A stretch of 64,000 nt of DNA from Phycicoccus sp. Soil802 (GTDB taxonomy: Bacteria > Actinomycetota > Actinomycetes > Actinomycetales > Dermatophilaceae). Position 1 is the first letter of the stretch, and the number at the start of each line of letters is the position of its first letter. Positions 17,301-25,266 of this stretch are shown here, in pieces. The position numbers and the translations under genes were made by a program. The notes beneath the pieces were generated by a model. That model did no database searches and was not told the DNA's origin. It worked only from the letters and a program-made list of their open reading frames with translations. The stretch is taken from NCBI RefSeq assembly GCF_001429605.1, contig NZ_LMSS01000005.1:62001-126000 (forward strand), in the 5' to 3' direction.

Positions 17301-19224
17301 GCCGGTCCCGGCCGCCATCACCGGTCCACACCTTGTCGTCACGCACCCGCAGGCCGAAGTCGTAGACCCAGAGGCCGACGCCGTCGCCCCGCGAGATCTC
17401 GTAGGGCCGTTCGTCGACGACCTCGACGCCCATGTGGGTGAACATCGGCAGCACCTGGGTCAGCGACAGCGGGCTGCGGCGGTAGAGCTTGAACCGGCGC
17501 TCGTTCGCGGGGGCGCCGGGCTCCTGGTACATGTTCAGGCCGGTGGCGTCGTCGCTCTCGAGCGCGTCCATGTGGCGGATGTCGGCCACGCCGATCCGGG
17601 AGGTGAAGTCCTCCTTGTAGGCCTCGGGGAAGGCCCGCCCGTAGAGGCCGACCAGCCGCGCGGCCGCCTCCTCACCGTGCTCCGCGCGGGCTGCCTCGCC
17701 GAGGTCCTCGTCCCAGGTGCGCGTCGCGTCGACGAGCTGACGCTCGAGCACCGCCTCGTCGATCGAGGGGATCGACTCACCTGGGGGGACGCGCACGACG
17801 AAGTGCAGGCGCGCCAGCACGGACTCGGAGACCCGTGTCGTGAAGTCGACCGTGGCACCCGGAAATGCTTGCCGCAGAATGGATTCCATCTTGAGCCGGA
17901 CGCCGGTGTTGTAGCGGTCGCGGGGGATGTAGACGAGGCAGGACACGAACCGGCCGAACCGGTCACGCCGCAGGAACAGCTTGGTCTTGCGCCGCTCCTG
18001 CAGGTGGAGCACTGCCGTCGCGTTGTCGTAGAGCGACTCCTCCTCGGCCTGGAAGAGCTCATCCCGCGGATAGTTCTCGAGCACCTCGAGCAGGTCCTTG
18101 CCCGAGTGCGAGTCGGGCAGGAAGCCGGTGCGCTGGAAGATCGCAGCGACCTTGTCGCGCAGCACCGGCACCCGGGTCACGGACTCGGTGTAGGCGCTCG
18201 AGGTGAACAGCCCGAGGAAGCGCTTCTCCCCCGTCACCTCGCCCGCGTCGTCGAACTGCTTGACGCTGACGTAGTCGAGGTAGGTGTTGCGGTGCACCGT
18301 CGCCCGCGAGTTGGCCTTCGTGATGATGAGCAGCTCGCGCGCCCGCGCCACGGCCTTGGCCTGCTCGCTCAGCAGCACGCCGTCACCGGTGCGGTCGTAG
18401 CGCAGGAGACCCAGCCCGGTGCCCTGGACGGCCTCGAGGGTGTCGGCGTCCGGCCCGCGGTGGAGGGCGTACTCGCGGTAGCCGAGGAAGGTGAAGTGGT
18501 TGTCCGCCAGCCACTCCAGGAGACCGCGGGCCTGCTCCACCTCCTCCTCCGGGATGCCGGTCGGCGGCGCGTCGGCGAGGTCGCGCGCCAGCTGCGAGCA
18601 GGTGGCCTTCATCTTGGGCCAGTCCTCGACGGCCTCGCGCACGTTGCCGAGGATGCGGCGCAGCCCGTCGGCGATGGCGGCGCGCTCGGAGGCGCTGCTG
18701 TCGCGGTCGATCTCCAGGTGCATCCAGGACTCGCGCACCAGGCCGAACCCGTCGTCCTGGCCGGGCTGCCCGGCCGCAGCGGCGCCGTCGAGGACGACCT
18801 CCTCCAGCTGGCCCGCGGCGTTGCGGCGCACCCGCATCGTCGGGTGCACGACGAGGTAGACGGCGCGCTCCATCCGCTGCAGCTCGGCACTCACCGAGTC
18901 GACGAGGAAGGGCATGTCGTCGGTGACGATCTGAACGACGGTGTGCCCGCTGGCCCACCCCTGCTCCTCGACCGCAGGGTTGAAGACCTCGACCTTCGCG
19001 GTGCCGACCGGTCGGTTCGTCGCGAGCTCGCGCTGGGCCATCGCCGCGCCGAGCAGGTCCTCGGGGGCACGGGCGAGGAGGTCCTCGGTGGCCACGTGGC
19101 GGTAGTAGGTGCGCAGGAACTCCTCGACCGCCTCACCACCGGCGTGGTCCGCGCGCTCAGCGGCGGTGTGCAGGAGTTGCTGACGGGACTGCTCCAGCGA
19201 CGCAGACATGGCTGTCGACTTCAT
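14320..19224 (-). CDS. NAD-specific glutamate dehydrogenase, 180-kDa class
   Basis: A 1634-residue enzyme of the long NAD-GDH class known from Streptomyces clavuligerus, converting glutamate to 2-oxoglutarate and ammonia. The long N-terminal part carries ACT-like regulatory regions. The catalytic core shows GPVARGGLRWSDRREDF (about 830) and VPTGSKGGFYAK (about 860), holding the substrate-binding and catalytic lysines, followed by the NAD-binding domain and a long C-terminal helical region. The start is uncertain: ATG 19224 has GAACCT seven bases upstream, ATG 19209 is the alternative; neither has a well-spaced ribosome site. It sits among other glutamate, proline and oxoproline catabolic genes. 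Confidence 0.95.
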   Translation of the reverse strand: MKSTAMSASLEQSRQQLLHTAAERADHAGGEAVEEFLRTYYRHVATEDLLARAPEDLLGAAMAQRELATNRPVGTAKVEVFNPAVEEQGWASGHTVVQIVTDDMPFLVDSVSAELQRMERAVYLVVHPTMRVRRNAAGQLEEVVLDGAAAAGQPGQDDGFGLVRESWMHLEIDRDSSASERAAIADGLRRILGNVREAVEDWPKMKATCSQLARDLADAPPTGIPEEEVEQARGLLEWLADNHFTFLGYREYALHRGPDADTLEAVQGTGLGLLRYDRTGDGVLLSEQAKAVARARELLIITKANSRATVHRNTYLDYVSVKQFDDAGEVTGEKRFLGLFTSSAYTESVTRVPVLRDKVAAIFQRTGFLPDSHSGKDLLEVLENYPRDELFQAEEESLYDNATAVLHLQERRKTKLFLRRDRFGRFVSCLVYIPRDRYNTGVRLKMESILRQAFPGATVDFTTRVSESVLARLHFVVRVPPGESIPSIDEAVLERQLVDATRTWDEDLGEAARAEHGEEAAARLVGLYGRAFPEAYKEDFTSRIGVADIRHMDALESDDATGLNMYQEPGAPANERRFKLYRRSPLSLTQVLPMFTHMGVEVVDERPYEISRGDGVGLWVYDFGLRVRDDKVWTGDGGRDRLRELFQDAVGAVWRGEAESDGFNALVLGAGLTWRQVVILRTVAKYLRQTGSTFSQDYVESALVSNLRLAAKLVALFEARFDPSRYAGAAGPEREAEQGALCDQITKDLDEVKSLDHDRIIRAFLGVITATLRTNFYQADSAGAAKTYVSIKLNPKKVPDLPAPRPQFEIFVYSPRVEGVHLRFGPVARGGLRWSDRREDFRTEVLGLVKAQMVKNAVIVPTGSKGGFYAKQLPDPTVDRDAWLAEGIGSYKVFISGLLDLTDNRDGSKIVPPPSVVRHDPDDSYLVVAADKGTATFSDIANGVAQSYGFWLDDGFASGGSAGYDHKAMGITARGAWESVKRHFREMGHDTQTQDFTAVGIGDMSGDVFGNGMLLSEHIRLVAAFDHRHIFVDPDPVAATSFPERQRLFDLPRSSWADYDTSLISTGGGVFDRSLKSIAITPEMTAALGLPKSATSMTPAELMKAILQAPVDLLWNGGIGTYVKSAGESSTDIGDRANDAIRVDGAQLRCKVVGEGGNLGLSQLGRIEAALHGVRVNTDAIDNSAGVDTSDHEVNIKILLTSLVKGGDMTLKQRNTLLASMTDDVAAQVLRDNYEQNVLLGNARAQEHPMLPVHQRLIHWLEERGDLDRALEFLPTDTEIDRRFADGLGLKSPEFSVLVAYAKLALKEDLLPSELPDDPWFQATLTNYFPAALREQFAGELAQHPLRREIITNSVVNSMVNRGGITFAFRAMEETGATPEQIARAFVVCREIFDLPSFVHEVEALDNVVSTDVQSQLYLEFRRLIDRSMRWFLTSRPSRLDVANEVTRFGAVVREFAPQITDLLKGAELKRLQHNASGLEKLGVPEDLALRSASLLDQFSLLDIVDIATDTGESPADVAPLYFVLSERFGIDGMLTRVTNLPRDDRWDALARGALRDDLYAVLESLVRSVIDASTSGATPLARYDEWAKANAESLARAKTALSGIERLDKPNIAALSVALRTLRSVIRSGAATS

Positions 19225-19436
19225 CCTCACTAGGTTCGTCGGGCAGTGCGGGTGGTCGTGCACTGCCGTCGCACCACGCTGTGCGACCCAGCCGAGACTA
19301 TCGCTCACGTGTCGCAGGCGGCACACCCCGCCCCTCGTGCCCCATACAGGGAACGTTTTCGCAGGTCAAAGTGCATTTTTGCCCCAATGTGTGGTGAGGT
19401 GGAGTGTTTGCATCCCCTGATCAAAAGGAGTTCCAC

Positions 19437-19595
19437 GTGATCGTCCTCGGCATCGTCTTGCTGATCCTCGGTCTGCTCGTCAGCAGCCTCAAGGTCCTGG
19501 TGACCATCGGCGCCATCCTCATCGTGATCGGGCTCGTCCTGGCCATCCTGGGTGGCACCGGTCGCGCCATCGGCGGCAGGAAGCACTGGTACTGA
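19437..19595 (+). CDS. DUF6131-type small hydrophobic protein
   Basis: Fifty-two residues, almost all in two hydrophobic helices (LGIVLLILGLLVSSLKVLV and IGAILIVIGLVLAILGG), ending in GRAIGGRKHWY. This fits the DUF6131 family of tiny actinobacterial membrane proteins of unknown role. The GTG start is decided by a textbook AAAAGGAG seven bases upstream. A strong terminator follows directly, so it is transcribed alone. The upstream 210 bases hold no other gene. Confidence 0.82.
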   Translation: MIVLGIVLLILGLLVSSLKVLVTIGAILIVIGLVLAILGGTGRAIGGRKHWY

Positions 19596-19614
19596 TCGGA
19601 CCTCGTTCGTGACG

Positions 19615-19658
19615 AACGGCCCTCGGAGTGCCCCATGTGGGTATCTCCGGGGGCCGTT
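19615..19658 (+). terminator. strong terminator after the DUF6131 gene
   Basis: AACGGCCCTCGGAG and CTCCGGGGGCCGTT pair over 14 positions with a single G-T wobble; the 16-base loop contains a further CCC/GGG pairing. No long T-run. Confidence 0.8.
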
Positions 19659-19671
19659 GCCATGACCTCAC

Positions 19672-19677
19672 TACAGT
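19672..19677 (+). promoter_or_regulatory. -10 element within a small palindrome
   Basis: TACAGT lies seven bases before the ATG at 19685 and inside CTCACT-AC-AGTGAG (19667-19680), a 6-bp inverted repeat that overlaps the promoter and could be an operator. Confidence 0.5.
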
Positions 19678-19684
19678 GAGGGGT

Positions 19685-19993
19685 ATGCCGCCCGCCCGGG
19701 TCGACCCCGACCGTCTCCGTTCGCTCGGTGCGGCTCTGGGGCCGCTGCGCGAGTGCGCGAGGGATGGCGCCGAGGAGGTCCTCGAGCAGTTCCCCGAGGT
19801 GGGTGACCGGGAGACCCAGGCCGTCCTCGACGGGTGGGTCGAGCAGCTCGCCGACCTGTTGCGCGAGATCGAGGCGACCGCCACCGACCTCGCCGGTCAG
19901 CTGCACGTCGCCTCGCTCGCCGAGCCCACCGGACCTACTGACCCTGGGGGACTCCCTGACCCGGCCGGACGCGACGATCGGGTGCGGTCGTGA
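19685..19993 (+). CDS. small helical protein, weakly ESX/WXG100-like
   Basis: A 102-residue acidic protein: a helical first 75 residues (RLRSLGAALGPLRECA; VLDGWVEQLADLLREIEATA) and a disordered Pro/Gly/Asp tail. Size and helix pattern recall ESX-type helical hairpins, but the WXG turn is not clear (GWVEQ), so this is only a resemblance. The ATG at 19685 follows TACAGT by seven bases, indicating a leaderless start. Its stop overlaps the GTG of the next gene, so both are probably co-translated. Confidence 0.6.
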   Translation: MPPARVDPDRLRSLGAALGPLRECARDGAEEVLEQFPEVGDRETQAVLDGWVEQLADLLREIEATATDLAGQLHVASLAEPTGPTDPGGLPDPAGRDDRVRS

Positions 19994-20526
19994 GCCTCGT
20001 CGCCGGCGACCCGGCCTCCTGCTCGCGCCTGGGCGGCACCCTGCGCCAGCTGGCCACCCGGCTGCGGACCACTGGCCGCGCTGCCCACGACGCCTTCGAC
20101 CATGACTGCTTCGACCACGACGGCTTCGCTCGACCCGGCGCGGTGCTGCGGCCGGCCCGACGACGCGTCGCGGCGCTCGACGCCGCCACGGCCGCCGCGG
20201 CCCGCGAGGTCGACCGGGTCGGCTCGGCCCTGCAGGCCCACGCCGCCGACCTGTCCGAGGCGGTCGCCGACAGCCGCCGAGTCGCCGCCCGCGCCAGCCA
20301 GGCGGGTCTCCGGGTGGGTGACGACGGGGAGGTCGGCACGGCCTGGGGCGTCAGCGGGGTCGCCGACGGCGAGGTGAGCGCCCACCAGCTCGCGTCCGCC
20401 GAACGCATCCAGGCCGAGCTCGACGCCGTCACCGGCCTCGTCGCCCAGCGCCGGCACCGCCTGGCCCTGGTGCTGCGCGAGTCGCAGCACGTGCTGGCCA
20501 CCCACGCGGAAGCCCTGCGCCGGTGA
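19990..20526 (+). CDS. helical protein coupled to its neighbour, function unknown
   Basis: A 178-residue Ala/Arg-rich protein predicted to be mostly helical. The segments [40 protein letters not shown] and [18 protein letters not shown] look like coiled-coil helices; a short HDCFDHDGF insert lies near residue 40. No signal peptide or membrane helix. Two coiled-coil partners encoded back to back suggest a heterodimer, which is inference. The start overlaps the upstream stop (GTGA at 19990) and the stop overlaps the start of pxpA (20523), so all three are translationally coupled. Confidence 0.6.
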   Translation: MSLVAGDPASCSRLGGTLRQLATRLRTTGRAAHDAFDHDCFDHDGFARPGAVLRPARRRVAALDAATAAAAREVDRVGSALQAHAADLSEAVADSRRVAARASQAGLRVGDDGEVGTAWGVSGVADGEVSAHQLASAERIQAELDAVTGLVAQRRHRLALVLRESQHVLATHAEALRR

Positions 20527-21293
20527 CGACCGTCGACCTCAACGCCGACCTGGGCGAGTCGTTCGGGCGGTGGACCCTGGGCGACGACGAGGCGATGCTC
20601 GACGTCGTCAGCAGCGCCAACGTCGCCTGCGGCTTCCATGCCGGCGACCCCCGGGGGCTGTTGCGTGTGTGTGGACAGGCCGCCGAGCGCGGCGTCGTCA
20701 TCGGTGCGCAGGTCGGCTACCGCGACCTCGCAGGCTTCGGGCGCCGGTTCATCGACCTCGACCCGGCCGACCTGCTGGCCGACGTCGTCTACCAGCTGGG
20801 CGCCCTCCAGGGCATCTGCGCGGCGGTCGGCGCGAAGGTCCGCTACGTCAAGCCGCACGGCGCCCTCTACAACGCGGTCGTCCACCACGAGGCCCAGGCC
20901 GCTGCAGTGGTCGAGGCGGTGCGTCGGGTGGACCCGTCGCTGCCCGTGCTCGGACTCCCCGGCTCGGTCCTGCTGGCCGTCGCCCAGGCCGCCGGGCTGC
21001 CGACGGTGTCCGAGGCCTTCGCCGACCGCGCCTACACGCCGCAGGGCCGGCTGGTCCCCCGCAGCGAGGACGGCGCCGTGCTGCACGACCCCGACTCGGT
21101 GGCCGCACGGGCCGTGCGCATGGTGGTCACCGGCCGGGTCGACGCCTCCGACGGTTCAGCGGTCCCGGTCGCCGCGCGGTCCCTGTGCGTCCACGGTGAC
21201 AGTCCGGGCGCCGTGTCGATGGCCACGGCCGTGCGGACCGGCCTCGAGGCGGCCGGTGTCACCATCCGGCCGTTCGTCGCGGCTGACTCCTAG
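20523..21293 (+). CDS. pxpA: 5-oxoprolinase subunit A
   Basis: A 256-residue LamB/YcsF family protein. The signature [15 protein letters not shown] at the N-terminus, [12 protein letters not shown] (30-42) and VKPHGALYN (about 114) are diagnostic. PxpA works with PxpB and PxpC in ATP-dependent opening of 5-oxoproline (pyroglutamate) to glutamate. The gene overlaps the upstream helical-protein gene by four bases and is followed after six bases by the fused pxpB-pxpC gene, so the complete enzyme is encoded here. Confidence 0.93.
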   Translation: MTTVDLNADLGESFGRWTLGDDEAMLDVVSSANVACGFHAGDPRGLLRVCGQAAERGVVIGAQVGYRDLAGFGRRFIDLDPADLLADVVYQLGALQGICAAVGAKVRYVKPHGALYNAVVHHEAQAAAVVEAVRRVDPSLPVLGLPGSVLLAVAQAAGLPTVSEAFADRAYTPQGRLVPRSEDGAVLHDPDSVAARAVRMVVTGRVDASDGSAVPVAARSLCVHGDSPGAVSMATAVRTGLEAAGVTIRPFVAADS

Positions 21294-21299
21294 GCCGTC

Positions 21300-22961
21300 G
21301 TGACCGGTCGGCTGCTGCCCAGCGGCGAGCAGGCCCTCCTCGCCGAGGTCGACACGCTCGAGGAGGTGCTCGAGCTGAACCGACGCCTGTGGGTCGACGA
21401 CCGCGCCCCTGGCCTCGTCGACGCCGTGACCGGCGCCCGCACCCTCCTGCTCGTCGTCGACTCGGCGGGTGCCCTGGGCCGGGTCCGCTCGGCCGCCGAG
21501 ACGGCCATCCGCACGCTCTCGGGCTCGTCGGGTACAGCGGTGGCCGAGGCCGGGGACGCCGCCGACGTCGAGATCGCGGTCCACTACCACGGCCCCGACC
21601 TCGCCGACGTGGCCGAGCTCACCGGACTGTCGCCCGAGGAGGTCGTCGCAGCCCACACCGGCCGGGTCTGGCGGGTGGGGTTCAGCGGCTTCGCGCCGGG
21701 CTTCGCCTACCTCGTGGGTGGCGACCCTCGCCTCGACGTCCCACGCCGCGCCTCACCCCGCACCCGCGTCCCCGCCGGGGCGGTCGGGCTGGCCGGGGAG
21801 TTCAGTGGCATCTACCCGCGGTCCTCCCCCGGCGGCTGGCAGCTGATCGGCCGCACCGAGCAGGTCCTGTGGGACCTGGACCGAGACCCACCGGCACTGC
21901 TCCGACCCGGGCTGCGGGTGCAGTTCGTCGATGCTGACCGTGTCGATGTGCACCGTGTCGATGTCGACAGTGTCGATGGTGACCGGGCCGATGGTGACCG
22001 GGTCGATGGTGACCGGGTCGATGTGGTTGGTGTCGACACGGACGGAACCGCCATGACTGGTGACCGGGCGGCCACCGCCGGCCAGACGGCATACGCACGG
22101 CTGGAGGTGCTCGCGACCGGCCCCCTGGCCCTCGTCCAGGATCGCGGTCGCCCCGGGCTGTCCGAGCTCGGGGTCGGCCCGTCTGGGGCCGCCGACCGCG
22201 GGGCCCACGCGCTCGGTGCCCGGCTGCTCGGACAGGACACCGACCGCGCTGCCATCGAGGCCCACCACGGCGGCCTGGCCCTGCGCGCCCACGGCGCGGT
22301 CACCGTGGTGCTCACCGGCGCACCCACGACCGCGACCGTCGACGGCAGCCGGGTCGGTCATGCCGCCCCGTTCACGGTCGGCGACGGAGCGGTCCTGGAC
22401 CTGGGCCGACCCACGAGCGGACTGCGCACCTATCTGAGCGTCCGTGGCGGCATCGACGTCGAGCCGGTGCTCGGATCACGTTCGTACGACACGCTTTCCG
22501 CGATAGGTCCGGCACCCTTGCGCCAGGGCGACCTGCTTCGGGTCGGCTCCCCCGTGGGCCAGCCGACGGTCGACGTCGCCCCTGTCCCCACTCCGTCGAG
22601 CGGCACCGTGGTGCTCGACCTCCTACCCGGCCCGCGTCGCGACTGGCTGCGCGACGTCGCGGAGCTGACCTCGTCGCCCTGGACCATCGACCCGGCCAGC
22701 GACCGCGTCGGGCTGCGCCTCGACGGTGCCGTCCTGACGAGGTCGCCACAGTTCGAGGACCGCGAGCTCCCCAGTGAGGGCGTGGTCAGGGGTGCCGTGC
22801 AGGTCACCGCCGACGGGCGCCCGGTGGTGTTCCTCGCGGACCACCCGGTCACCGGCGGCTACCCCGTCGTCGCCGTGGTCACCGAGCGCGCCGCGGACCT
22901 CGCCGCCCAGCTGGTGCCCGGCCAGCAGGTGCGCCTGCGGATGGCCTCGTCGCGGCCCTGA
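21300..22961 (+). CDS. 5-oxoprolinase subunits B and C, fused (PxpBC)
   Basis: A 553-residue fusion. Residues 1-205 are PxpB (AHS1 / KipI type: HYHGPDLADVAELTGLS, VGFSGFAPGFAYLVGGD). Residues about 262-550 are PxpC (AHS2 / KipA type: QDRGRPGLSELGVGPSGAAD). Between them lies a low-complexity linker of V-D-x-x-R repeats coded by a 15-bp DNA repeat. Together with PxpA the protein would convert 5-oxoproline to glutamate, feeding the glutamate dehydrogenase encoded nearby. In many bacteria B and C are separate genes. GTG start at 21300, six bases after the pxpA stop. Confidence 0.92.
   Translation: MTGRLLPSGEQALLAEVDTLEEVLELNRRLWVDDRAPGLVDAVTGARTLLLVVDSAGALGRVRSAAETAIRTLSGSSGTAVAEAGDAADVEIAVHYHGPDLADVAELTGLSPEEVVAAHTGRVWRVGFSGFAPGFAYLVGGDPRLDVPRRASPRTRVPAGAVGLAGEFSGIYPRSSPGGWQLIGRTEQVLWDLDRDPPALLRPGLRVQFVDADRVDVHRVDVDSVDGDRADGDRVDGDRVDVVGVDTDGTAMTGDRAATAGQTAYARLEVLATGPLALVQDRGRPGLSELGVGPSGAADRGAHALGARLLGQDTDRAAIEAHHGGLALRAHGAVTVVLTGAPTTATVDGSRVGHAAPFTVGDGAVLDLGRPTSGLRTYLSVRGGIDVEPVLGSRSYDTLSAIGPAPLRQGDLLRVGSPVGQPTVDVAPVPTPSSGTVVLDLLPGPRRDWLRDVAELTSSPWTIDPASDRVGLRLDGAVLTRSPQFEDRELPSEGVVRGAVQVTADGRPVVFLADHPVTGGYPVVAVVTERAADLAAQLVPGQQVRLRMASSRP
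21927..22046 (+). repeat. 15-bp tandem repeat in the PxpB-PxpC linker
   Basis: Eight units on the pattern GTCGATGGTGACCGG, three of them (21972-22016) nearly identical and the outer ones more diverged. The unit keeps frame and codes V-D-G-D-R-like pentapeptides, giving a polar linker of about 40 residues. Confidence 0.85.
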
Positions 22962-23034
22962 GCCCCGATGGCTACGCTGGCGAGGCGACGTCCCGCCGCT
23001 TGGTGGGCAGCACCCCGGTGACAGGAGAAGACGC

Positions 23035-23526
23035 ATGAAGATCGCCAAGACGATCGAGTACGCCGCCACCCCTGAGGAGGTCTTCGCGGTCCTGTCGGAC
23101 GTGAAGTTCCAGGAGGCGAAGTGCGCGGCCACCGCGGCCATCAAGCACTCGGCGGACGTCGAGACCGTCGGCGACCACACCGTCATCACCACCGAGCGCA
23201 TCCTGCCCAGCGACGGGCTGCCCGACTTCGCCAAGTCCATGGTCGGCGACACCCTGAAGGTGACCGAGACCCAGGACTGGGGGCCGGCCGCCGCCGGCGG
23301 GGGCCGGCGCGGCACGGTCGAGATGGCGGTCGCCGGCGCACCCATCGCCCTCAAGGGCACCCTGATGCTGGCCCCCGGCGCGGGCGGCACGGTGGAGACG
23401 CTCGAGGCCGAGCTCAAGGCCAAGGTGCCGCTGATCGGCGGCAAGATCGAGAAGGCCGCCGCGCCGCCGATCGAGGAGGCCATCGACATCGAGGCCACCA
23501 CCGCCAAGACCTGGCTCAAGCGCTGA
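23035..23526 (+). CDS. DUF2505 (SRPBCC-fold) protein
   Basis: A 163-residue protein with the DUF2505 pattern: an N-terminal MKIAKTIEYAATPEEVFAVL, a central beta sheet and a C-terminal amphipathic segment KVPLIGGKIEKAAAPPIEEA, the ligand-cavity helix of START-like folds. DUF2505 proteins probably bind a hydrophobic ligand; the ligand is unknown. The ATG follows AGGAGAAGACGC. A TACGCT hexamer about 55 bases upstream could be its promoter. It is convergent with pruA. Confidence 0.85.
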   Translation: MKIAKTIEYAATPEEVFAVLSDVKFQEAKCAATAAIKHSADVETVGDHTVITTERILPSDGLPDFAKSMVGDTLKVTETQDWGPAAAGGGRRGTVEMAVAGAPIALKGTLMLAPGAGGTVETLEAELKAKVPLIGGKIEKAAAPPIEEAIDIEATTAKTWLKR

Positions 23527-23546
23527 GGCGACCCGGCGCGCCCGCG

Positions 23547-25175
23547 TCAGCCCATGTGCGGGTAGGCGTGTGCCTTCGGCGGGTTGAAGGTCTCCTTGAT
23601 GGAGCGGGCGCTGGTCCAGCGCAGGAGGTTCTGGGCGGCACCGGCCTTGTCGTTGGTGCCCGAGGCCCGGCCACCGCCGAACGGCTGCTGGCCCACCACC
23701 GCACCGGTCGGCTTGTCGTTGATGTAGAAGTTGCCGGCCGCGAACCGCAGTCGCGACGTCGCGTCGGCGATCACGTAGCGGTCCTGGGCGATGATCGAGC
23801 CGGTCAGGCCGAACGGCGCGAACGACTCCATCTGATCGAGCACCTTGTCGTACTGGCGGTCCGGGTAGACGTGCACCGACAGGATCGGGCCGAAGTACTC
23901 GGTGCGGAAGGACTCGTCGGTCGGGTCGTCGATCTCGAGGACGGTCGGGCGGATGAACCAGCCCTCGCTGTCGTCGTAGGTGCCACCGGCCACGACGTCG
24001 ACGCCCGGAGTGGCGTGCGCGCGGTCGATGGCGGCGGTGTGCTTGGCGTAGGCCCGCTCGTCGATGACCGCGCCCATGAAGTTGGACAGGTCCGTGACGT
24101 CGCCCTGGCTCAGGCCGTTGGTGATCGACACGAGGTCGGCCTTGATCTTCTTCCACAGCGAGCGCGGCACGTAGGCACGCGAGGCGGCCGAGCACTTCTG
24201 CCCCTGGAACTCGAAGGCGCCGCGGATCATGGCCGTGCGCAACACCTCCGGGTCTGCGGACGGGTGGGCGAGGATGAAGTCCTTGCCGCCGGTCTCGCCG
24301 ACCAGGCGCGGGTAGGTGCGGTAGCTCGGCAGGTTGGCGCCGACCTCCTGCCACAGGTGCTGGAAGGTCGGGGTCGAACCGGTGAAGTGGATGCCGGCGA
24401 GGTCGGGGTCGGCGAGCGCGACCTTCGAGACGTTGAGTCCGTCGCCCGTGACCATGTTGATGACGCCGGGCGGCATCCCGGCCTCCTCGAGCAGCGACAT
24501 GGTCAGCTGCGCCGCGAACTGCTGGGTCGGGCTGGGCTTCCACACCACCGTGTTGCCCATCAGCGCCGGCGCGGTCGGCAGGTTGCCGGCGATCGCGGTG
24601 AAGTTGAACGGGGTGATCGCATAGACGAACCCCTCGAGCGGGCGGTGGTCGGTGCGGTTCCAGATGCCCTTGGCGTTGAGCGGCGGCTGCTCGGCGAGGA
24701 TCTGCCGGGCGAAGTGGACGTTGATCCGCCAGAAGTCGATCAGCTCGCAGGCCGCGTCGATCTCGGCCTGGTAGGCGGTCTTCGACTGGCCCAGCATGGT
24801 GGCCGCGTTCAGGTGCGCACGCCACGGGCCGGAGAGCAGCTCGGCCGCCTTGAGCAGGATCGCGGCGCGGTCGTCGAACGACGTCTCGCGCCACTGCGGC
24901 GCCGCCGCCTTGGCCGCGTCGACCGCTGCCTGGGCGTCACCGAGGGTCGCGTTGCGCATCGTGCCCAGCACCTTGCGGCGGGCGTGCGGCTGGCGGACCT
25001 CGATCTTCTTGCCCGTGCCCATGACCCGCTTGCCCGCGATGGTGTGGGGCAGGTCGACGCGGGAGCTGCCCAGCTCGGCGAGCGCCACCTCGAGGGAGGC
25101 GCGTTCGGGGCTGCCCGGCGCGTAGTCCAGGACGGTCTCGTTGACGGGGACGGGCACCTGGGTGACGGCATCCAT
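23547..25175 (-). CDS. pruA: L-glutamate gamma-semialdehyde dehydrogenase
   Basis: A 542-residue aldehyde dehydrogenase (1-pyrroline-5-carboxylate dehydrogenase), the second step of proline catabolism, producing glutamate with NAD+. The catalytic Glu region LVGETGGKDF (about 290) and nucleophile Cys in GQKCSAASRAYV (about 326) are intact. The N-terminus (MDAVTQVPVPVNETVLDYAP) and length match the stand-alone P5CDH of actinobacteria and eukaryotes. No proline dehydrogenase gene is adjacent. The product feeds the nearby glutamate dehydrogenase. Confidence 0.95.
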   Translation of the reverse strand: MDAVTQVPVPVNETVLDYAPGSPERASLEVALAELGSSRVDLPHTIAGKRVMGTGKKIEVRQPHARRKVLGTMRNATLGDAQAAVDAAKAAAPQWRETSFDDRAAILLKAAELLSGPWRAHLNAATMLGQSKTAYQAEIDAACELIDFWRINVHFARQILAEQPPLNAKGIWNRTDHRPLEGFVYAITPFNFTAIAGNLPTAPALMGNTVVWKPSPTQQFAAQLTMSLLEEAGMPPGVINMVTGDGLNVSKVALADPDLAGIHFTGSTPTFQHLWQEVGANLPSYRTYPRLVGETGGKDFILAHPSADPEVLRTAMIRGAFEFQGQKCSAASRAYVPRSLWKKIKADLVSITNGLSQGDVTDLSNFMGAVIDERAYAKHTAAIDRAHATPGVDVVAGGTYDDSEGWFIRPTVLEIDDPTDESFRTEYFGPILSVHVYPDRQYDKVLDQMESFAPFGLTGSIIAQDRYVIADATSRLRFAAGNFYINDKPTGAVVGQQPFGGGRASGTNDKAGAAQNLLRWTSARSIKETFNPPKAHAYPHMG

Positions 25176-25253
25176 GTGGGCTGGCTCCTCGGGGTCGCTT
25201 CGGTGGCTCGGGCGCGGCTGCCGCACAGCTCCGGTGGCAGCGCAGCGCGGACC

Positions 25254-25259
25254 TATGGT
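25254..25259 (+). promoter_or_regulatory. -10 element, leaderless hydrolase gene
   Basis: TATGGT ends seven bases before the ATG at 25267; no ribosome-binding site is present. A GTATGCCGC motif overlaps the start codon. Confidence 0.5.
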
Positions 25260-25266
25260 GTCACGT

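Noticed and set aside
15025-19233. A 1402-codon open frame on the plus strand opposite the glutamate dehydrogenase gene
   Set aside because: It is an antisense shadow typical of 70%-GC DNA: Arg/Ala/Gly/Val/Leu-biased, no recognisable domain, and the opposite strand codes a well-conserved enzyme over its whole length.
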